From NCBI RefSeq assembly GCF_022568835.1, contig NZ_JAKZHV010000004.1:62001-126000 (forward strand): a stretch of 64,000 nucleotides of DNA, read 5' to 3'. The DNA comes from Arsenicicoccus piscis (GTDB lineage Bacteria > Actinomycetota > Actinomycetes > Actinomycetales > Dermatophilaceae). The stretch's first letter is position 1, and every line of letters starts with the position of its first letter. The position numbers and the translations under genes were made by a program. This document shows positions 55,412-64,000 of this stretch, piece after piece. The notes below the pieces were generated by a model. The model was not told the DNA's origin and did no database searches. It worked only from the letters and a program-made list of their open reading frames with translations.

Positions 55412-56617
55412 ATGAGCGAGCCCGCGATCACGTCGTTGCGCGCGATCGCGGTGCCCGCCTACGGACCCACGCTGCTCTCCGGGATCGGGACGGGCGCGAT
55501 GGCTCCCGCGATCCCGCTGTTCGCTCGCGAGCTCGGTGCCTCGGTCGGCACCGCGGGGCTCATCACAGCGCTGTTCGGGCTGGGGGTGCTGGCCGCGGAC
55601 CTGCCCGCCGGCGAGCTCGCCGCGCGCATCGGCGAGCGGCTCGCGCTGCTCTACGCGACGGCGTTCGGTGGGGCCGTGACGCTGGTCGCGGCGCACACCC
55701 GCAGCCTCGCGGTGCTCGCGATCGCCGTCTTCGCCTACGGGCTGTGCGGCGCGGTGTTCGGGCTGGCCCGGATGGCCTACCTGACCGAGGCCGCACCCGC
55801 GCACCTGCGCGCCCGCGCGATGTCCACGCTGGGCGGCACCATGCGGGTCGGGCGCTTCCTCGGTCCGTTCCTCGCCGCCGCGATCGTCACCCAGCGCGGG
55901 GTGGCCGGGGCATTCGAGCTGTCCGCCGCGATGGACCTGCTCGCCTTCGCGGTGGTGTGGCGTCTGCCGGACCTGCCGGGGGAGCGCAGGGCGCCGGTCA
56001 GCGAGGCCACCGTCCTCGCGGTGCTGCGTCGCAGCCGTCGGGTGCTCGCCACCCTCGGTGTCGGGGCGCTGCTGGTCGCCGCGGCCCGCGCGCTGCGCGA
56101 CGTCGTGCTGCCCCTCTGGGGTGACCACCTCGGCCTGTCGCCCGCGACGACCGCGCTCGTCTTCGGGATCGCCGGGGGCGCCGAGATGCTGCTCTTCTAT
56201 CCCGCGGGCATGGTCATGGACCGCTTCGGTAGAGCGTTCACGGCGGTCCCGGCGATGCTCGGCCTCGGGCTGGGCTTCCTGCTGCTGCCCCTCGCGACGA
56301 ACCTCGGCTCGTTCACCGCGGCGGCGGTGTTCATCGGGGTGGCCAACGGGATCGGCGCGGGCATCTTGATGACCCTCGGCGCGGACAGCGCGCCACCCGA
56401 CCAGCGCAGCCGGTTCCTCGGCGCGTGGCGGCTGGTCGCCGACGTCGGCAGCGCGGGCGGCCCGGCCCTGCTGAGCGCCGCGACGGTCGTCGTGTCCCTC
56501 GGCGCCGCGATCTCGGGGGCGGGGGTGCTCGCCCTGCTCGGTGCGGGGTGGCTGGGCTACTGGATCCCCCGGTCCGGCCCGGCCCGGGACGACGACGGGC
56601 AGGGCATGGCAGGCTAG
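55412..56617 (+). CDS. MFS transporter
   Basis: A 401-residue, twelve-helix transporter. The start ITSLRAIAVPAYGPTLLSGIGTGAMAPAIPLF leads into helix 1, the A-motif is degenerate (DLPAGELAARIGERLALLYA), and a second copy after helix 7 reads YPAGMVMDRFGRAFTAVP. This arrangement resembles drug-efflux members. It is 11 nt downstream of pdxH and may share its transcript. Substrate unknown. Confidence 0.88.
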   Translation: MSEPAITSLRAIAVPAYGPTLLSGIGTGAMAPAIPLFARELGASVGTAGLITALFGLGVLAADLPAGELAARIGERLALLYATAFGGAVTLVAAHTRSLAVLAIAVFAYGLCGAVFGLARMAYLTEAAPAHLRARAMSTLGGTMRVGRFLGPFLAAAIVTQRGVAGAFELSAAMDLLAFAVVWRLPDLPGERRAPVSEATVLAVLRRSRRVLATLGVGALLVAAARALRDVVLPLWGDHLGLSPATTALVFGIAGGAEMLLFYPAGMVMDRFGRAFTAVPAMLGLGLGFLLLPLATNLGSFTAAAVFIGVANGIGAGILMTLGADSAPPDQRSRFLGAWRLVADVGSAGGPALLSAATVVVSLGAAISGAGVLALLGAGWLGYWIPRSGPARDDDGQGMAG

Positions 56618-56621
56618 AGCC

Positions 56622-57314
56622 GTGACCGAGCTGATCGACACCACCGAGATGTACCTCCGGACCATCTTCGAGCTCGAGGAGGAGGGCGTCACCCCGCTGC
56701 GCGCGCGCATCGCCGAGCGCCTCGGCCACGCGGGACCGACCGTCTCGCAGACGGTCGCCCGGATGGAGCGCGACGGGCTGCTGGTGGTCGCCGGTGACCG
56801 GCACATGGAGCTCACCGAGCACGGCCGGGCCGCCGCGACTCGGGTCATGCGCAAGCACCGGCTCGCCGAGCGGCTGCTCGTCGACGTCCTCGGCCTGGAG
56901 CTCGAGCACGTCCACGAGGAGGCGTGCCGGTGGGAGCACGTCATGAGCGAGCGGGTCGAGCGGCAGATCCTGCGGCTCATCGGTGACAGCGCCGAGTCGC
57001 CCTACGGCAACCCCATCCCGGGGCTCGCCGAGCTGGGGGTGACGGACGCGCCGACTCGCGTCCCGGTCTACGGGCTGCTGACCCGGGCCCCCCGCGAGGG
57101 CGCGCCGGCGGTCACCGTCGTCGTGCGCCGCATCGGTGAGCCGGCCCAGAACGACCCCGAGGCGCTCGCCCTGATCACTGCCGCAGGAGCCCGACCGGGG
57201 GAGCAGGTCCAGGTGACCACCGAGGGTGACCGGGTCGTGCTCGTCGGTGCCGACGGGTCCGGCGTCTCGCTGCCGACGGACGTCGCGTCGCACGTCTTCG
57301 TGAGCGACCTGTAG
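56622..57314 (+). CDS. DtxR/IdeR-family metal-dependent regulator
   Basis: A 230-residue iron- or manganese-sensing repressor. The winged helix is TEMYLRTIFELEEEGVTPLRARIAERLGHAGPTVSQTVARMERDGLL (in outline), the metal-binding part is ERLLVDVLGLELEHVHEEACRWEHVMS with the expected Glu, His and Cys ligands, and a C-terminal SH3-like domain (ITAAGARPGEQVQVTTEG) completes the IdeR layout. GTG 56622 lies 3 nt after the TAG of the MFS gene. Confidence 0.92.
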   Translation: MTELIDTTEMYLRTIFELEEEGVTPLRARIAERLGHAGPTVSQTVARMERDGLLVVAGDRHMELTEHGRAAATRVMRKHRLAERLLVDVLGLELEHVHEEACRWEHVMSERVERQILRLIGDSAESPYGNPIPGLAELGVTDAPTRVPVYGLLTRAPREGAPAVTVVVRRIGEPAQNDPEALALITAAGARPGEQVQVTTEGDRVVLVGADGSGVSLPTDVASHVFVSDL

Positions 57315-57365
57315 CACACCTGTGTGGGCGGATGTGGGGGATTTGCCCCGAAACGCTGCACAGAT

Positions 57366-57394
57366 ATGACATTGAACCGTCAACCGGTTACCGT
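57366..57394 (+). promoter_or_regulatory. Promoter of the riboswitch-controlled NlpC/P60 gene
   Basis: ATGACA (57366-57371), a 17-nt spacer and TACCGT (57389-57394) form a good -35/-10 pair. Transcription would start near 57401, upstream of the riboswitch. Confidence 0.55.
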
Positions 57395-57444
57395 CGATGT
57401 GCCCTCACCCCCAGAGGGTCCGCCCGAAGACGCCTAGTCCTGTC

Positions 57445-57600
57445 ACTTCGCCAGCGGTTGCTCTAGCTCGTTGACAGGAGCGGGGGACCCACCATTCAGG
57501 AAGGACGCGATGCGTCCCTTGGGGTGAAGGTCCGCACCCACCGGTGCTGATCCGGGTGATTCCTCTCACCCGAACCCGACAGCTAACTTCGCCGGCGTTT
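57445..57600 (+). ncRNA. c-di-AMP riboswitch (ydaO-yuaA type)
   Basis: The leader contains landmarks of the ydaO family in order: gagcgggggaccca near 57478-57492, ggggtgaaggtccgcaccca, ccgggtgattcctctcaccc, and the 3' core ccgaacccgacagctaact near 57570-57588. A closing P1 helix can form between cgccagc and gccggcg. Such riboswitches bind cyclic di-AMP and in actinobacteria sit upstream of cell-wall hydrolase genes, exactly as here. The boundaries are approximate. Confidence 0.88.
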
Positions 57601-57614
57601 CGAGAGGTCACCAC

Positions 57615-58517
57615 GTGTCTACCCGCATGCCCGGGCGCCATCGCGCTGCCCGCCCCGTCGCCCCCGTCGTGAAGTCCGCCGCCGTCGTCGCCGCTGCCGG
57701 CGGCCTCGTGGCGTCCGCGTCCGTCGCCCAGGCTGCTCCGGAGGACGCCGCCGGTGCCGCCGCCACCACGAAGAGCAGCACCACCACCGGCACCACCTCC
57801 ACCACCGCCACCCCGGCGCTGGCGGCCACCGCCGCCACGCTCAGCGGGCGTGGCACCGGTGCGGTCGTCTCCCCGGCCCTCGCCCTCACGGCGACCACGG
57901 CTGGTCCGACCCGCCCGGCCACCTTCGGCGACTCGCGTTTCGCGGTCGTGAAGAAGGCGCCGGTCAAGAAGAAGCGCGTCGTCCGCGCCACGCGCACCGC
58001 CGTGACCGAGGGCGCCACCGCGACCCGCTCGGCCACCGCGACCCGCTCGGAGCGCACCGTCTCCAGCTCGCGCAGCACCACCCGCACGGCGCTGCGCAGC
58101 ACCACGAGCGCGGCCTCGAGCACCCCGAGCACCACGAGCACGGCGCGCAAGACCTCCGCGGTCAGCACCACCCGCTCGGCCGCTCCGACCTCCGGCGTGC
58201 TCGGCGTGGCCGCCGGCCTCTCGGGCATCTACTACTCGTGGGGCGGCACCACCCCCGCGGGCTTCGACTGCTCGGGCTTCACGTCCTACGTCTACCGCCA
58301 GCTCGGCGTCTCGCTGCCGCGCACCGCGGCGGCGCAGCAGGCCGCGCTCACGCCGGTGTCCAACCCGCAGCCGGGTGACCTGGTGTTCTTCGGCTCGCCC
58401 GCCTACCACGTGGGCATCTACGCCGGCAACGGCATGATGTACGACTCCCCGCGCACGGGCCGCACCACCGGCCTGCACGCGATCTGGAGCTCGAACGTCT
58501 CCTACGGTCGCCCCTGA
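57615..58517 (+). CDS. NlpC/P60 cell-wall hydrolase (C40 peptidase)
   Basis: Secreted peptidoglycan peptidase of 300 residues. The signal peptide (RHRAARPVAPVVKSAAVVAAAGGLVASASVAQA, in outline) is followed by a 150-residue low-complexity Thr/Ser/Ala/Arg linker with TATRS and STTR repeats, then the catalytic domain. The nucleophile Cys is in AGFDCSGFTSYVYRQLG, His in GSPAYHVGIYAGNG, and the third polar residue lies after it. No LysM or SH3 domain is present, so the basic linker may bind the wall. GTG 57615 follows gagaggt. Expression is controlled by the upstream c-di-AMP riboswitch. Confidence 0.9.
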   Translation: MSTRMPGRHRAARPVAPVVKSAAVVAAAGGLVASASVAQAAPEDAAGAAATTKSSTTTGTTSTTATPALAATAATLSGRGTGAVVSPALALTATTAGPTRPATFGDSRFAVVKKAPVKKKRVVRATRTAVTEGATATRSATATRSERTVSSSRSTTRTALRSTTSAASSTPSTTSTARKTSAVSTTRSAAPTSGVLGVAAGLSGIYYSWGGTTPAGFDCSGFTSYVYRQLGVSLPRTAAAQQAALTPVSNPQPGDLVFFGSPAYHVGIYAGNGMMYDSPRTGRTTGLHAIWSSNVSYGRP

Positions 58518-58603
58518 CCGTCCTGCGTGACCCTGCTGCGTGATCGGCCGTCCACCGGCCGACCTCACCGGCGCGGACCGCGTGGTCGTCTATGGTCGTG
58601 ACC

Positions 58604-59395
58604 ATGATCGACGACGCGGTCCCCGCCGGGGAGGGCACGCCCCTGGTGCAGTCCGTCGACCGGGCGCTCGCCATCCTCGAGACGATCGCGGCCTCGCACG
58701 ACGACGTCGGCGTCACCGAGCTGGCCCAGCAGATGGGCGTGCACAAGTCGACCGTCTCCCGCCTGGTCGCCACCCTCGAGGCGCGAGACCTGGTCGAGCA
58801 GCAGCAGGACCGCGGCAAGTACCGCCTCGGCATGGGCATCCTGCGCCTCGCCGCCGCGGCCAACCAGAGCCTCGACATCGTCCGCGTCGCTCGGCCGGCG
58901 ATGCGCGAGCTGTCCAAGGCGACCGGTGAGACGGTCAACCTCGCGGTCTCCGCAGACCTCGCGGCGCTCTACGTCGACCAGCTGAGCGGACGGTCTACGC
59001 TCCAGTCGCACAGCTGGGTCGGGCAGCGGATCCCTGTGCACGCGACGTCGAACGGCAAGGTGCTGCTCGCCTGGGCCGACGACCCCGACCTCGTCGAGCG
59101 GGTGCTCGAGCGCGGCCTGACCCGCTACACGCCCCGCACGATCGTGTCCCGCGCCGCGCTGAAGCGCGAGATCGAGCTGACCCGCAGCCGCGGCTGGGCC
59201 TGCGCCGTCGACGAGCTCGAGGAGGGCCTCACCGCGATCGCGGCCCCCGTCTTCGACGCCGACGACGCCGTGGTCGCGTCGATCTCGGTGAGTGGCCCCG
59301 GTTTTCGCATCGACGAGCGCCTCGAGGAGTTCGCCGCAGCAGCCGTCGCCGCGGGCGCCCAGGCGTCCGCGCGCCTCGGCCACCGCGCCCCCTGA
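58604..59395 (+). CDS. IclR-family transcriptional regulator
   Basis: A 263-residue regulator. The N-terminal winged helix is SVDRALAILETIAASHDDVGVTELAQQMGVHKSTVSRLVATLE (in outline), and the C-terminal effector domain includes SHSWVGQRIPVHATSNGKVLLAW and the late GISV-like AAPVFDADDAVVASISVSGP. ATG 58604 is preferred because TATGGT (58591-58596) is a -10 box 7 nt upstream; ATG 58592 is possible. It probably controls the aldehyde dehydrogenase and betaine transport genes downstream. Confidence 0.88.
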   Translation: MIDDAVPAGEGTPLVQSVDRALAILETIAASHDDVGVTELAQQMGVHKSTVSRLVATLEARDLVEQQQDRGKYRLGMGILRLAAAANQSLDIVRVARPAMRELSKATGETVNLAVSADLAALYVDQLSGRSTLQSHSWVGQRIPVHATSNGKVLLAWADDPDLVERVLERGLTRYTPRTIVSRAALKREIELTRSRGWACAVDELEEGLTAIAAPVFDADDAVVASISVSGPGFRIDERLEEFAAAAVAAGAQASARLGHRAP

Positions 59396-59502
59396 GCGGT
59401 GCCCGCACCCCCAGCCTGAGAGCGCGTTGAGTCTCGCGCGCGTGCCGTTCGGCCCGAACACCGGCTCCGGGGTTGACGTATCGTCCAGGGGTGGCCATCT
59501 TT

Positions 59503-59538
59503 GTTGCACCAGAAGACACACGATGCGTGATGTGCAAC
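59503..59538 (+). promoter_or_regulatory. Inverted repeat in front of the aldehyde dehydrogenase gene
   Basis: GTTGCAC (59503-59509) and GTGCAAC (59532-59538) form a perfect 7-bp inverted repeat with a 22-nt spacer. TTGACG lies upstream near 59473. It is the natural candidate for the IclR operator. Confidence 0.55.
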
Positions 59539-59547
59539 AGAGGGGCT

Positions 59548-61023
59548 GTGGCCGTGCAGGAGCTGTTCATCGCAGGGGAGTGGCGCGCCGCGACCTCGGG
59601 TCGGACGCGCGAGATCCACTGCCCCGCGGACGGCGAGCTGGTCGCCACGGTGGCCGAGGCGGGCCCGGACGACGCGCTCGACGCGATCGCTGCGGCGCGA
59701 GCCGCCTTCGACGAGGGGCCCTGGCCGAGCACGCCGGAGCGCGAGCGCGGCGACCTGCTGCTGCGGGTGGCCGACCTGCTCCAGCGCGACAAGGCCGAGA
59801 TCGCCCGGCTCGAGAGCGCGGACACCGGCAAGCGCTACGTCGAGAGCGAGTACGACGTCGACGACGTCACCGCCTGCTTCCGCTACTTTGGTGGCATCGC
59901 CGGGACCGACGCGGGCCGGGTCGTCGACACCGGCCGCAGCGACGCGATCAGCCGCGTCGTGCACCTGCCGGTGGGGGTGTGCACCCTCATCACGCCGTGG
60001 AACTACCCTCTGCTGCAAGCGTCCTGGAAGGTCGCGCCGGCTCTGCTCGCGGGCAACACGATCGTCATCAAGCCCAGCGAGATCTCGCCGTCGAGCACCG
60101 CCCACCTCGTCCGGCTGCTGCAGGAGGCCGGGCTGCCGGACGGCGTCGCCAACCTGGTGCTCGGCAGCGGCGCGGTGCTGGGGGAGACGCTGACCGGTGA
60201 CCCGCGCGTCGACCTGGTCTCGTTCACCGGCGGCCTCGAGACCGGCAAGCGCATCATGGTGTCGGCCGCCGCCACCGTGAAGCGGGTGGCCCTCGAGCTC
60301 GGCGGCAAGAACCCCAACGTGATCTTCGCCGACGCCGACCGCGCGGCGGCCATCGACAACGCGCTCACCGCGATCTTCCTGCACTCCGGTCAGGTGTGCT
60401 CTGCCGGGTCGCGCCTCATCGTCGAGGAGTCCGCGCACGACGACATCGTGGACGCGATCGTGGCCTCGGCCAAGCGGATTCGGATCGGCGGGCCCTACGA
60501 CGAGGACGCCGAGACCGGCCCGCTGACGAGCGCCGAGCATCTGGCCAAGGTCGAGGCCTACGTAGCCCGTGGGCTCGCCGACGGAGCTCAGCTGCGGTGC
60601 GGCGGGCGCCGACCCGACGGCGAGCGCTACGCCCGCGGCTACTACTACGAGCCGACCGTCCTCGACGGCTGCACCGGCACCATGTCGTGCGTGCAGGACG
60701 AGTCGTTCGGGCCCGTCCTCACGGTCGAGACCTTTCGCACGGAGGCCGAGGCGATCGCGATCGCCAACGACACGCCCTACGGGCTGGCCGGTGCGGTCTG
60801 GACCCAGGACGCGGGGCGCGCGCAGCGGGTCGCGGGAGCGCTGCGGCACGGCACCGTGTGGATCAACGACTTCCACCCCTACGTGCCGCAGGCCGAGTGG
60901 GGCGGGATGGGTCGCTCCGGCATCGGCCGCGAGCTCGGCCCGCACGGCCTGGCGGAGTACCAGGAGATCAAGCACGTCTGGCACAACCTCGAGCCTGCAC
61001 CCACGGGGTGGTTCTCCGGCTGA
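59548..61023 (+). CDS. Aldehyde dehydrogenase (betaine-aldehyde dehydrogenase-like)
   Basis: NAD(P)-dependent dehydrogenase of about 491 residues, likely oxidising betaine aldehyde or a similar amino-aldehyde, given the ProV/ProW-like genes after it. Markers are TPWNYPLLQASWKVAPALLAG, SFTGGLETGKRI, the catalytic Glu in ALELGGKNPNVIF and the catalytic Cys in HSGQVCSAGSRL, plus ESFGPVLTVETF and GRELGPHGLAEYQEIKHV. The start is uncertain: GTG 59548 gives VAVQELFIAGEW; ATG 59530 adds MCNRGA. The upstream inverted repeat ends at 59538, which favours 59548. Confidence 0.85.
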   Translation: MAVQELFIAGEWRAATSGRTREIHCPADGELVATVAEAGPDDALDAIAAARAAFDEGPWPSTPERERGDLLLRVADLLQRDKAEIARLESADTGKRYVESEYDVDDVTACFRYFGGIAGTDAGRVVDTGRSDAISRVVHLPVGVCTLITPWNYPLLQASWKVAPALLAGNTIVIKPSEISPSSTAHLVRLLQEAGLPDGVANLVLGSGAVLGETLTGDPRVDLVSFTGGLETGKRIMVSAAATVKRVALELGGKNPNVIFADADRAAAIDNALTAIFLHSGQVCSAGSRLIVEESAHDDIVDAIVASAKRIRIGGPYDEDAETGPLTSAEHLAKVEAYVARGLADGAQLRCGGRRPDGERYARGYYYEPTVLDGCTGTMSCVQDESFGPVLTVETFRTEAEAIAIANDTPYGLAGAVWTQDAGRAQRVAGALRHGTVWINDFHPYVPQAEWGGMGRSGIGRELGPHGLAEYQEIKHVWHNLEPAPTGWFSG

Positions 61024-61074
61024 GTCCCTTGGGCGGCCGCGAGAGCGGCTGTCCCCCAGAGGAGTTGATGCGCG

Positions 61075-62151
61075 GTGACTGCACACGCAGCGAGCCCGGA
61101 CGCGATGGTCAGCGTCCGCAACCTGTGGAAGGTGTTCGGCCCCAAGGCTGCCGAGGTGCCGAAGTCACCGCAGCTGCAGCAGCTGAGCCGTCGCGAGCTG
61201 ATGGATCAGGCGGGGTGCACGGCGGCCGTGCGCGACGCGACCTTCGACGTGAGCCGCGGCGAGGTCTTCGTGATCATGGGCCTCTCCGGCTCGGGGAAGT
61301 CGACGCTGATCCGGCTGCTCACCCGCCTGATCGAGCCCACCGCGGGTCAGCTGCTGCTCGAGGGCGACGACCTGATGACTCGCGATACCAAGGCGATGCG
61401 CGACCTGCGCCGCAGCAAGGTGTCGATGGTGTTCCAGCACTTCGGGCTGCTGCCGCACCGCCGCGTCGTCGACAACGTGTCCTACGGCCTGGAGATCCGC
61501 GGCGTCGACAAGGCGACCCGCACCAGGCGCGCGATGGAGGTCATCGAGCTCGTCGGCCTGTCGGGCTACGAGCGGTCCTTCCCGCACCAGCTGTCCGGCG
61601 GCATGCAGCAGCGCGTCGGCCTCGCGCGGGCGCTGGCGGGCGACCCGGACATGCTGCTCTTCGACGAACCCTTCTCTGCCCTGGACCCGCTCATCCGCCG
61701 GGACATGCAGGCCGAGGTGATCCGGCTGCACAAGGAGATGGGCAAGACGATGATCTTCGTCACCCACGACCTGTCCGAGGCGCTCAAGCTGGGCGACCGG
61801 ATCCTCATCATGCGCGACGGGGCGATGGTGCAGACCGGCACCGGCGACCAGCTGGTCGGCGCGCCCGCCGACGAGTACGTCCGCAACTTCGTGCAGGACG
61901 TCCCGCGCTCGCACGTGCTCACCCTGCGCTGGGTCGCTCGGCCCGAGCGCCTCGGCGAGGAGGTGGCCGACCTGACCCTGCCGGCCGACACGATCATCCG
62001 CGACGCCATCCGCTGCGTGATCTCGGCGGGGCGGCCGGTCCGCGTCGTCGACGGCGGGTCTGGCGGGGCGGGCGGCTCGGGCGGCAAGGTCCTCGGCGTG
62101 GTCGGCGAGGACGAGATCCTCACGTCCATCGCGGGACTGGAGGACGAGTGA
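61075..62151 (+). CDS. Glycine betaine/proline ABC transporter ATP-binding protein (ProV-like)
   Basis: ATPase of 358 residues for uptake of osmoprotectants. It has the ProV-type leader [19 protein letters not shown], Walker [20 protein letters not shown]-loop [17 protein letters not shown], signature [15 protein letters not shown], Walker [18 protein letters not shown] and [15 protein letters not shown]-terminal CBS-like part ([20 protein letters not shown]) is shorter than the tandem CBS pair of OpuAA and is followed by a [11 protein letters not shown] loop. Its stop overlaps the permease start (GTGA). Confidence 0.92.
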   Translation: MTAHAASPDAMVSVRNLWKVFGPKAAEVPKSPQLQQLSRRELMDQAGCTAAVRDATFDVSRGEVFVIMGLSGSGKSTLIRLLTRLIEPTAGQLLLEGDDLMTRDTKAMRDLRRSKVSMVFQHFGLLPHRRVVDNVSYGLEIRGVDKATRTRRAMEVIELVGLSGYERSFPHQLSGGMQQRVGLARALAGDPDMLLFDEPFSALDPLIRRDMQAEVIRLHKEMGKTMIFVTHDLSEALKLGDRILIMRDGAMVQTGTGDQLVGAPADEYVRNFVQDVPRSHVLTLRWVARPERLGEEVADLTLPADTIIRDAIRCVISAGRPVRVVDGGSGGAGGSGGKVLGVVGEDEILTSIAGLEDE

Positions 62152-64000
62152 GCACCGCGGCCGTAGCGTCGGTGCCGACCTGGCGCAGACCGGGGCGGCT
62201 GGTCGCGAGTCTCGCCGTCCTCGTGGTGTGGTCGCTGCTCTACCTCGTCCTGCGCGGGCGCGACACGCTGCCGCTCGGCGAGACCGAGACGACGCCGCTG
62301 CACCAGTCCTTCAACCACCTGAGCGACAGCATCGCGAGCAACCGCAACTCCAGCCCGCTGTTCGTCTACTTCTTCAACTACCTGCAGATCTGGATGACGC
62401 AGTTCGTCACGTTCGTCCAGTCGCTCATCTCTCAGCCCGGATTCGGTAGACCCGCCCCGCTGATCGGGTGGCTCGGCGTCCTCGCGCTGGGCGGCTTCCT
62501 CGCCTGGCTCCTCGCCGGCTGGCGCTCGGCGGTGCTGGCCGTGCTCGGCTTCGCGTTCATCGGGTGGCAGGGCCTGTGGACCGAGGCGATGGACACGCTG
62601 GCCCTCACCCTCGCCGCAGTCCTCATCGCCGTCGTGATCGGCATCCCCATCGGCATCTGGATCGGGTTGAGCCGCAAGGCCGCTCGCGTCATCACGCCGA
62701 TCCTCGACTTCATGCAGATCATGCCGACGTTCGTCTACCTCGCGCCGCTCACGCTGCTGTTCCTCATCGGGCCGGCGTCGTCGACGATCGCGGTCCTGAT
62801 CTACTCGATCCCGCCCGTCATCCGGATCACCGGCCACGCGATCCGCTCGGTCCCCGAGAGCACGACCGAGGCGAGCGACTCGCTCGGCGCGACGCGTTGG
62901 CAGACGCTGACCCAGGTGATGCTGCCGATGGCCAAGCGCACCATCGTCATGGGCATCAACCAGACCACCATGGCGGCGCTGTCGATGGTCACCATCGCCG
63001 CGCTGATCTCCGCGCCCGGCCTCGGGCAGACGGTGCTGCAGGCCCTCACCACCCTCGACGTCGGCACGGCGTTCAACGGCGGCCTCGCCATCGTGATCAT
63101 GGCGATCGTGCTGGACCGCACCACGACCGCGGCCGGTGAGGGCACCGAGCGCACCTTCGAGCACGGGCTGCCCCCGCGGCTGCGGTGGGGCGTCGCCGGG
63201 CTCGGCGCGATCGTCACGGCGGTGCTGGTGTGGGAGTCCGCGACCTTCTGGTGGGCCAACACCTTCCCCACGGGCCACTCGATCGGCCCGAGCATCGTGA
63301 GCGGGGTGGCGAGCGCGTCCACCTGGATCCAGGACACCTTCTCCGGGGTCACCAACGTGCTGAAGAACCTCATCTCCGGCGGCCTGCTCGACCCGTTGCA
63401 GACGCTGCTCACCGAGTCGCCGTTCTGGCTGGTCATCATCGCGCTCACGGCGCTCGCCGCCATCCTCGGCGGCCGCTGGGCGGCCCTGTCCACGGTCGTG
63501 TGCCTGCTCATCGTGGTCGGCCTCAACCTGTGGCAGAACTCCATGGAGACCCTCGCCGCCACCCTCATCGCCACCGTGCTGACGATGGTCTTCGCGATCG
63601 TCATCGGCGTGGCGATGGGCCGCAGCCGTCGCGTCGACCGGATCGTGCGACCGACCCTGGACGCCGGGCAGGTCATGCCGGCATTCGTCTACCTCGTGCC
63701 GTTCCTGGTGCTGTTCGGCGCGAGCCGCTTCACCGCGATCGTGAGCGCCATGGTCTACGCCGTGCCGCCGGCCGCGAAGGTGATCGCCGACGGCATCCGC
63801 GGCGTCTCGGAGTCGACCGTGGAGGCGGCCACCTCGGCGGGCGCCTCCACCTGGCAGATCATCCACCAGGTGCAGCTGCCGATGGCCTCGCGGGCCTTGG
63901 CGCTCGCGACGAACCAGGGGCTGATCTACGTGCTCGCCATGGTCGTCGTGGGCGGCATGGTCGGCGCCGGCGGCCTCGGCTACCAGGTGGTCAACGGCTT
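62148..64000 (+). CDS. Glycine betaine ABC transporter permease with two fused permease domains (partial)
   Basis: Open at the right edge after 617 residues. Two copies of the ProW-type permease domain lie in one chain. The first has [45 protein letters not shown], the coupling loop [20 protein letters not shown], and [16 protein letters not shown]. The second has [68 protein letters not shown] and [15 protein letters not shown] (all quoted in outline). Most systems use a homodimer of a single-domain permease, so this is a covalent dimer. A substrate-binding protein gene would be expected just beyond the window. Confidence 0.9.
   Translation, partial: MSTAAVASVPTWRRPGRLVASLAVLVVWSLLYLVLRGRDTLPLGETETTPLHQSFNHLSDSIASNRNSSPLFVYFFNYLQIWMTQFVTFVQSLISQPGFGRPAPLIGWLGVLALGGFLAWLLAGWRSAVLAVLGFAFIGWQGLWTEAMDTLALTLAAVLIAVVIGIPIGIWIGLSRKAARVITPILDFMQIMPTFVYLAPLTLLFLIGPASSTIAVLIYSIPPVIRITGHAIRSVPESTTEASDSLGATRWQTLTQVMLPMAKRTIVMGINQTTMAALSMVTIAALISAPGLGQTVLQALTTLDVGTAFNGGLAIVIMAIVLDRTTTAAGEGTERTFEHGLPPRLRWGVAGLGAIVTAVLVWESATFWWANTFPTGHSIGPSIVSGVASASTWIQDTFSGVTNVLKNLISGGLLDPLQTLLTESPFWLVIIALTALAAILGGRWAALSTVVCLLIVVGLNLWQNSMETLAATLIATVLTMVFAIVIGVAMGRSRRVDRIVRPTLDAGQVMPAFVYLVPFLVLFGASRFTAIVSAMVYAVPPAAKVIADGIRGVSESTVEAATSAGASTWQIIHQVQLPMASRALALATNQGLIYVLAMVVVGGMVGAGGLGYQVVNG

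Noticed and set aside
61566..63866. Long minus-strand open frame across the betaine transporter genes
   Set aside because: It is antisense to two well-conserved ABC genes and is of Arg/Gly/Asp-rich composition typical of shadow frames.

Overview
The window is a gene-dense, very GC-rich chromosomal segment (roughly 72% G+C by eye). It looks like an actinobacterium, probably of the order Micrococcales and close to Intrasporangiaceae. The evidence is actinobacterial marker families (DUF3263, DUF3027, DUF2530, WXG100, HelD-type helicase, XPB with its helicase-associated partner), a groL gene under tandem CIRCE operators without groES, a c-di-AMP riboswitch before an NlpC/P60 hydrolase, and many starts preceded at 6-8 nt by a TANNNT -10 box, as in leaderless transcripts. 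The family-level placement is an inference. I see no phage, no recognised insertion sequence, no CRISPR array, no rRNA and no tRNA.

Layout. 1-3.2 kb: end of an unknown gene, enoyl-CoA hydratase, a damaged dihydropteroate-synthase-like gene ending in a 24-bp triplication, SGNH hydrolase and uracil-DNA glycosylase. 3.3-10.1 kb: MacB-like ABC transporter, DUF3263, RluA pseudouridine synthase, FNT channel and P1 peptidase. 10.2-16.4 kb: broken GGDEF/EAL gene, groL with a frameshift, YdeI-like protein, EamA exporter with a 13-bp duplication, lone WXG100 protein. 16.6-25.5 kb: Nudix and HD proteins, HelD, HtrA-like protease, a two-component system in an mprA-mprB-pepD-like order, then a DUF559/Vsr-like nuclease gene flanked by two copies of a 66-bp palindrome. 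25.5-34 kb: GPP34, XPB, HMG-CoA lyase, helicase-associated/WYL protein, acyl-CoA synthetase, aldose epimerase, cold-shock protein. 34-44.5 kb: DUF3027, an ABC/membrane-protein/DUF2530 operon, purine permease, multidrug ABC exporter divergent from MarR, ABC-2 exporter, deoC. 44.6-50.8 kb: a MarR-MFS-microprotein-amidohydrolase operon, DUF3048 lipoprotein, serC with a frameshift. 50.9-57.3 kb: MocR divergent from YczE, citrate synthase, pdxH, MFS, DtxR. 57.4-64 kb: riboswitch plus NlpC/P60, IclR, aldehyde dehydrogenase and a ProV/ProW-like betaine transporter that runs off the end.

Two themes stand out. First, at least five genes, including groL and serC that should be under strong selection, carry small indels, often at homopolymers or short repeats. 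Sequence or assembly error is the most economical explanation, but the deletion in the folP-like gene and the 13-bp duplication could be real slippage events. Second, the 24.17-25.45 kb cassette (palindrome - nuclease-like gene - palindrome, with both palindromes in the same orientation and a conserved loop) is the best candidate here for an undescribed mobile or repeat-linked system.
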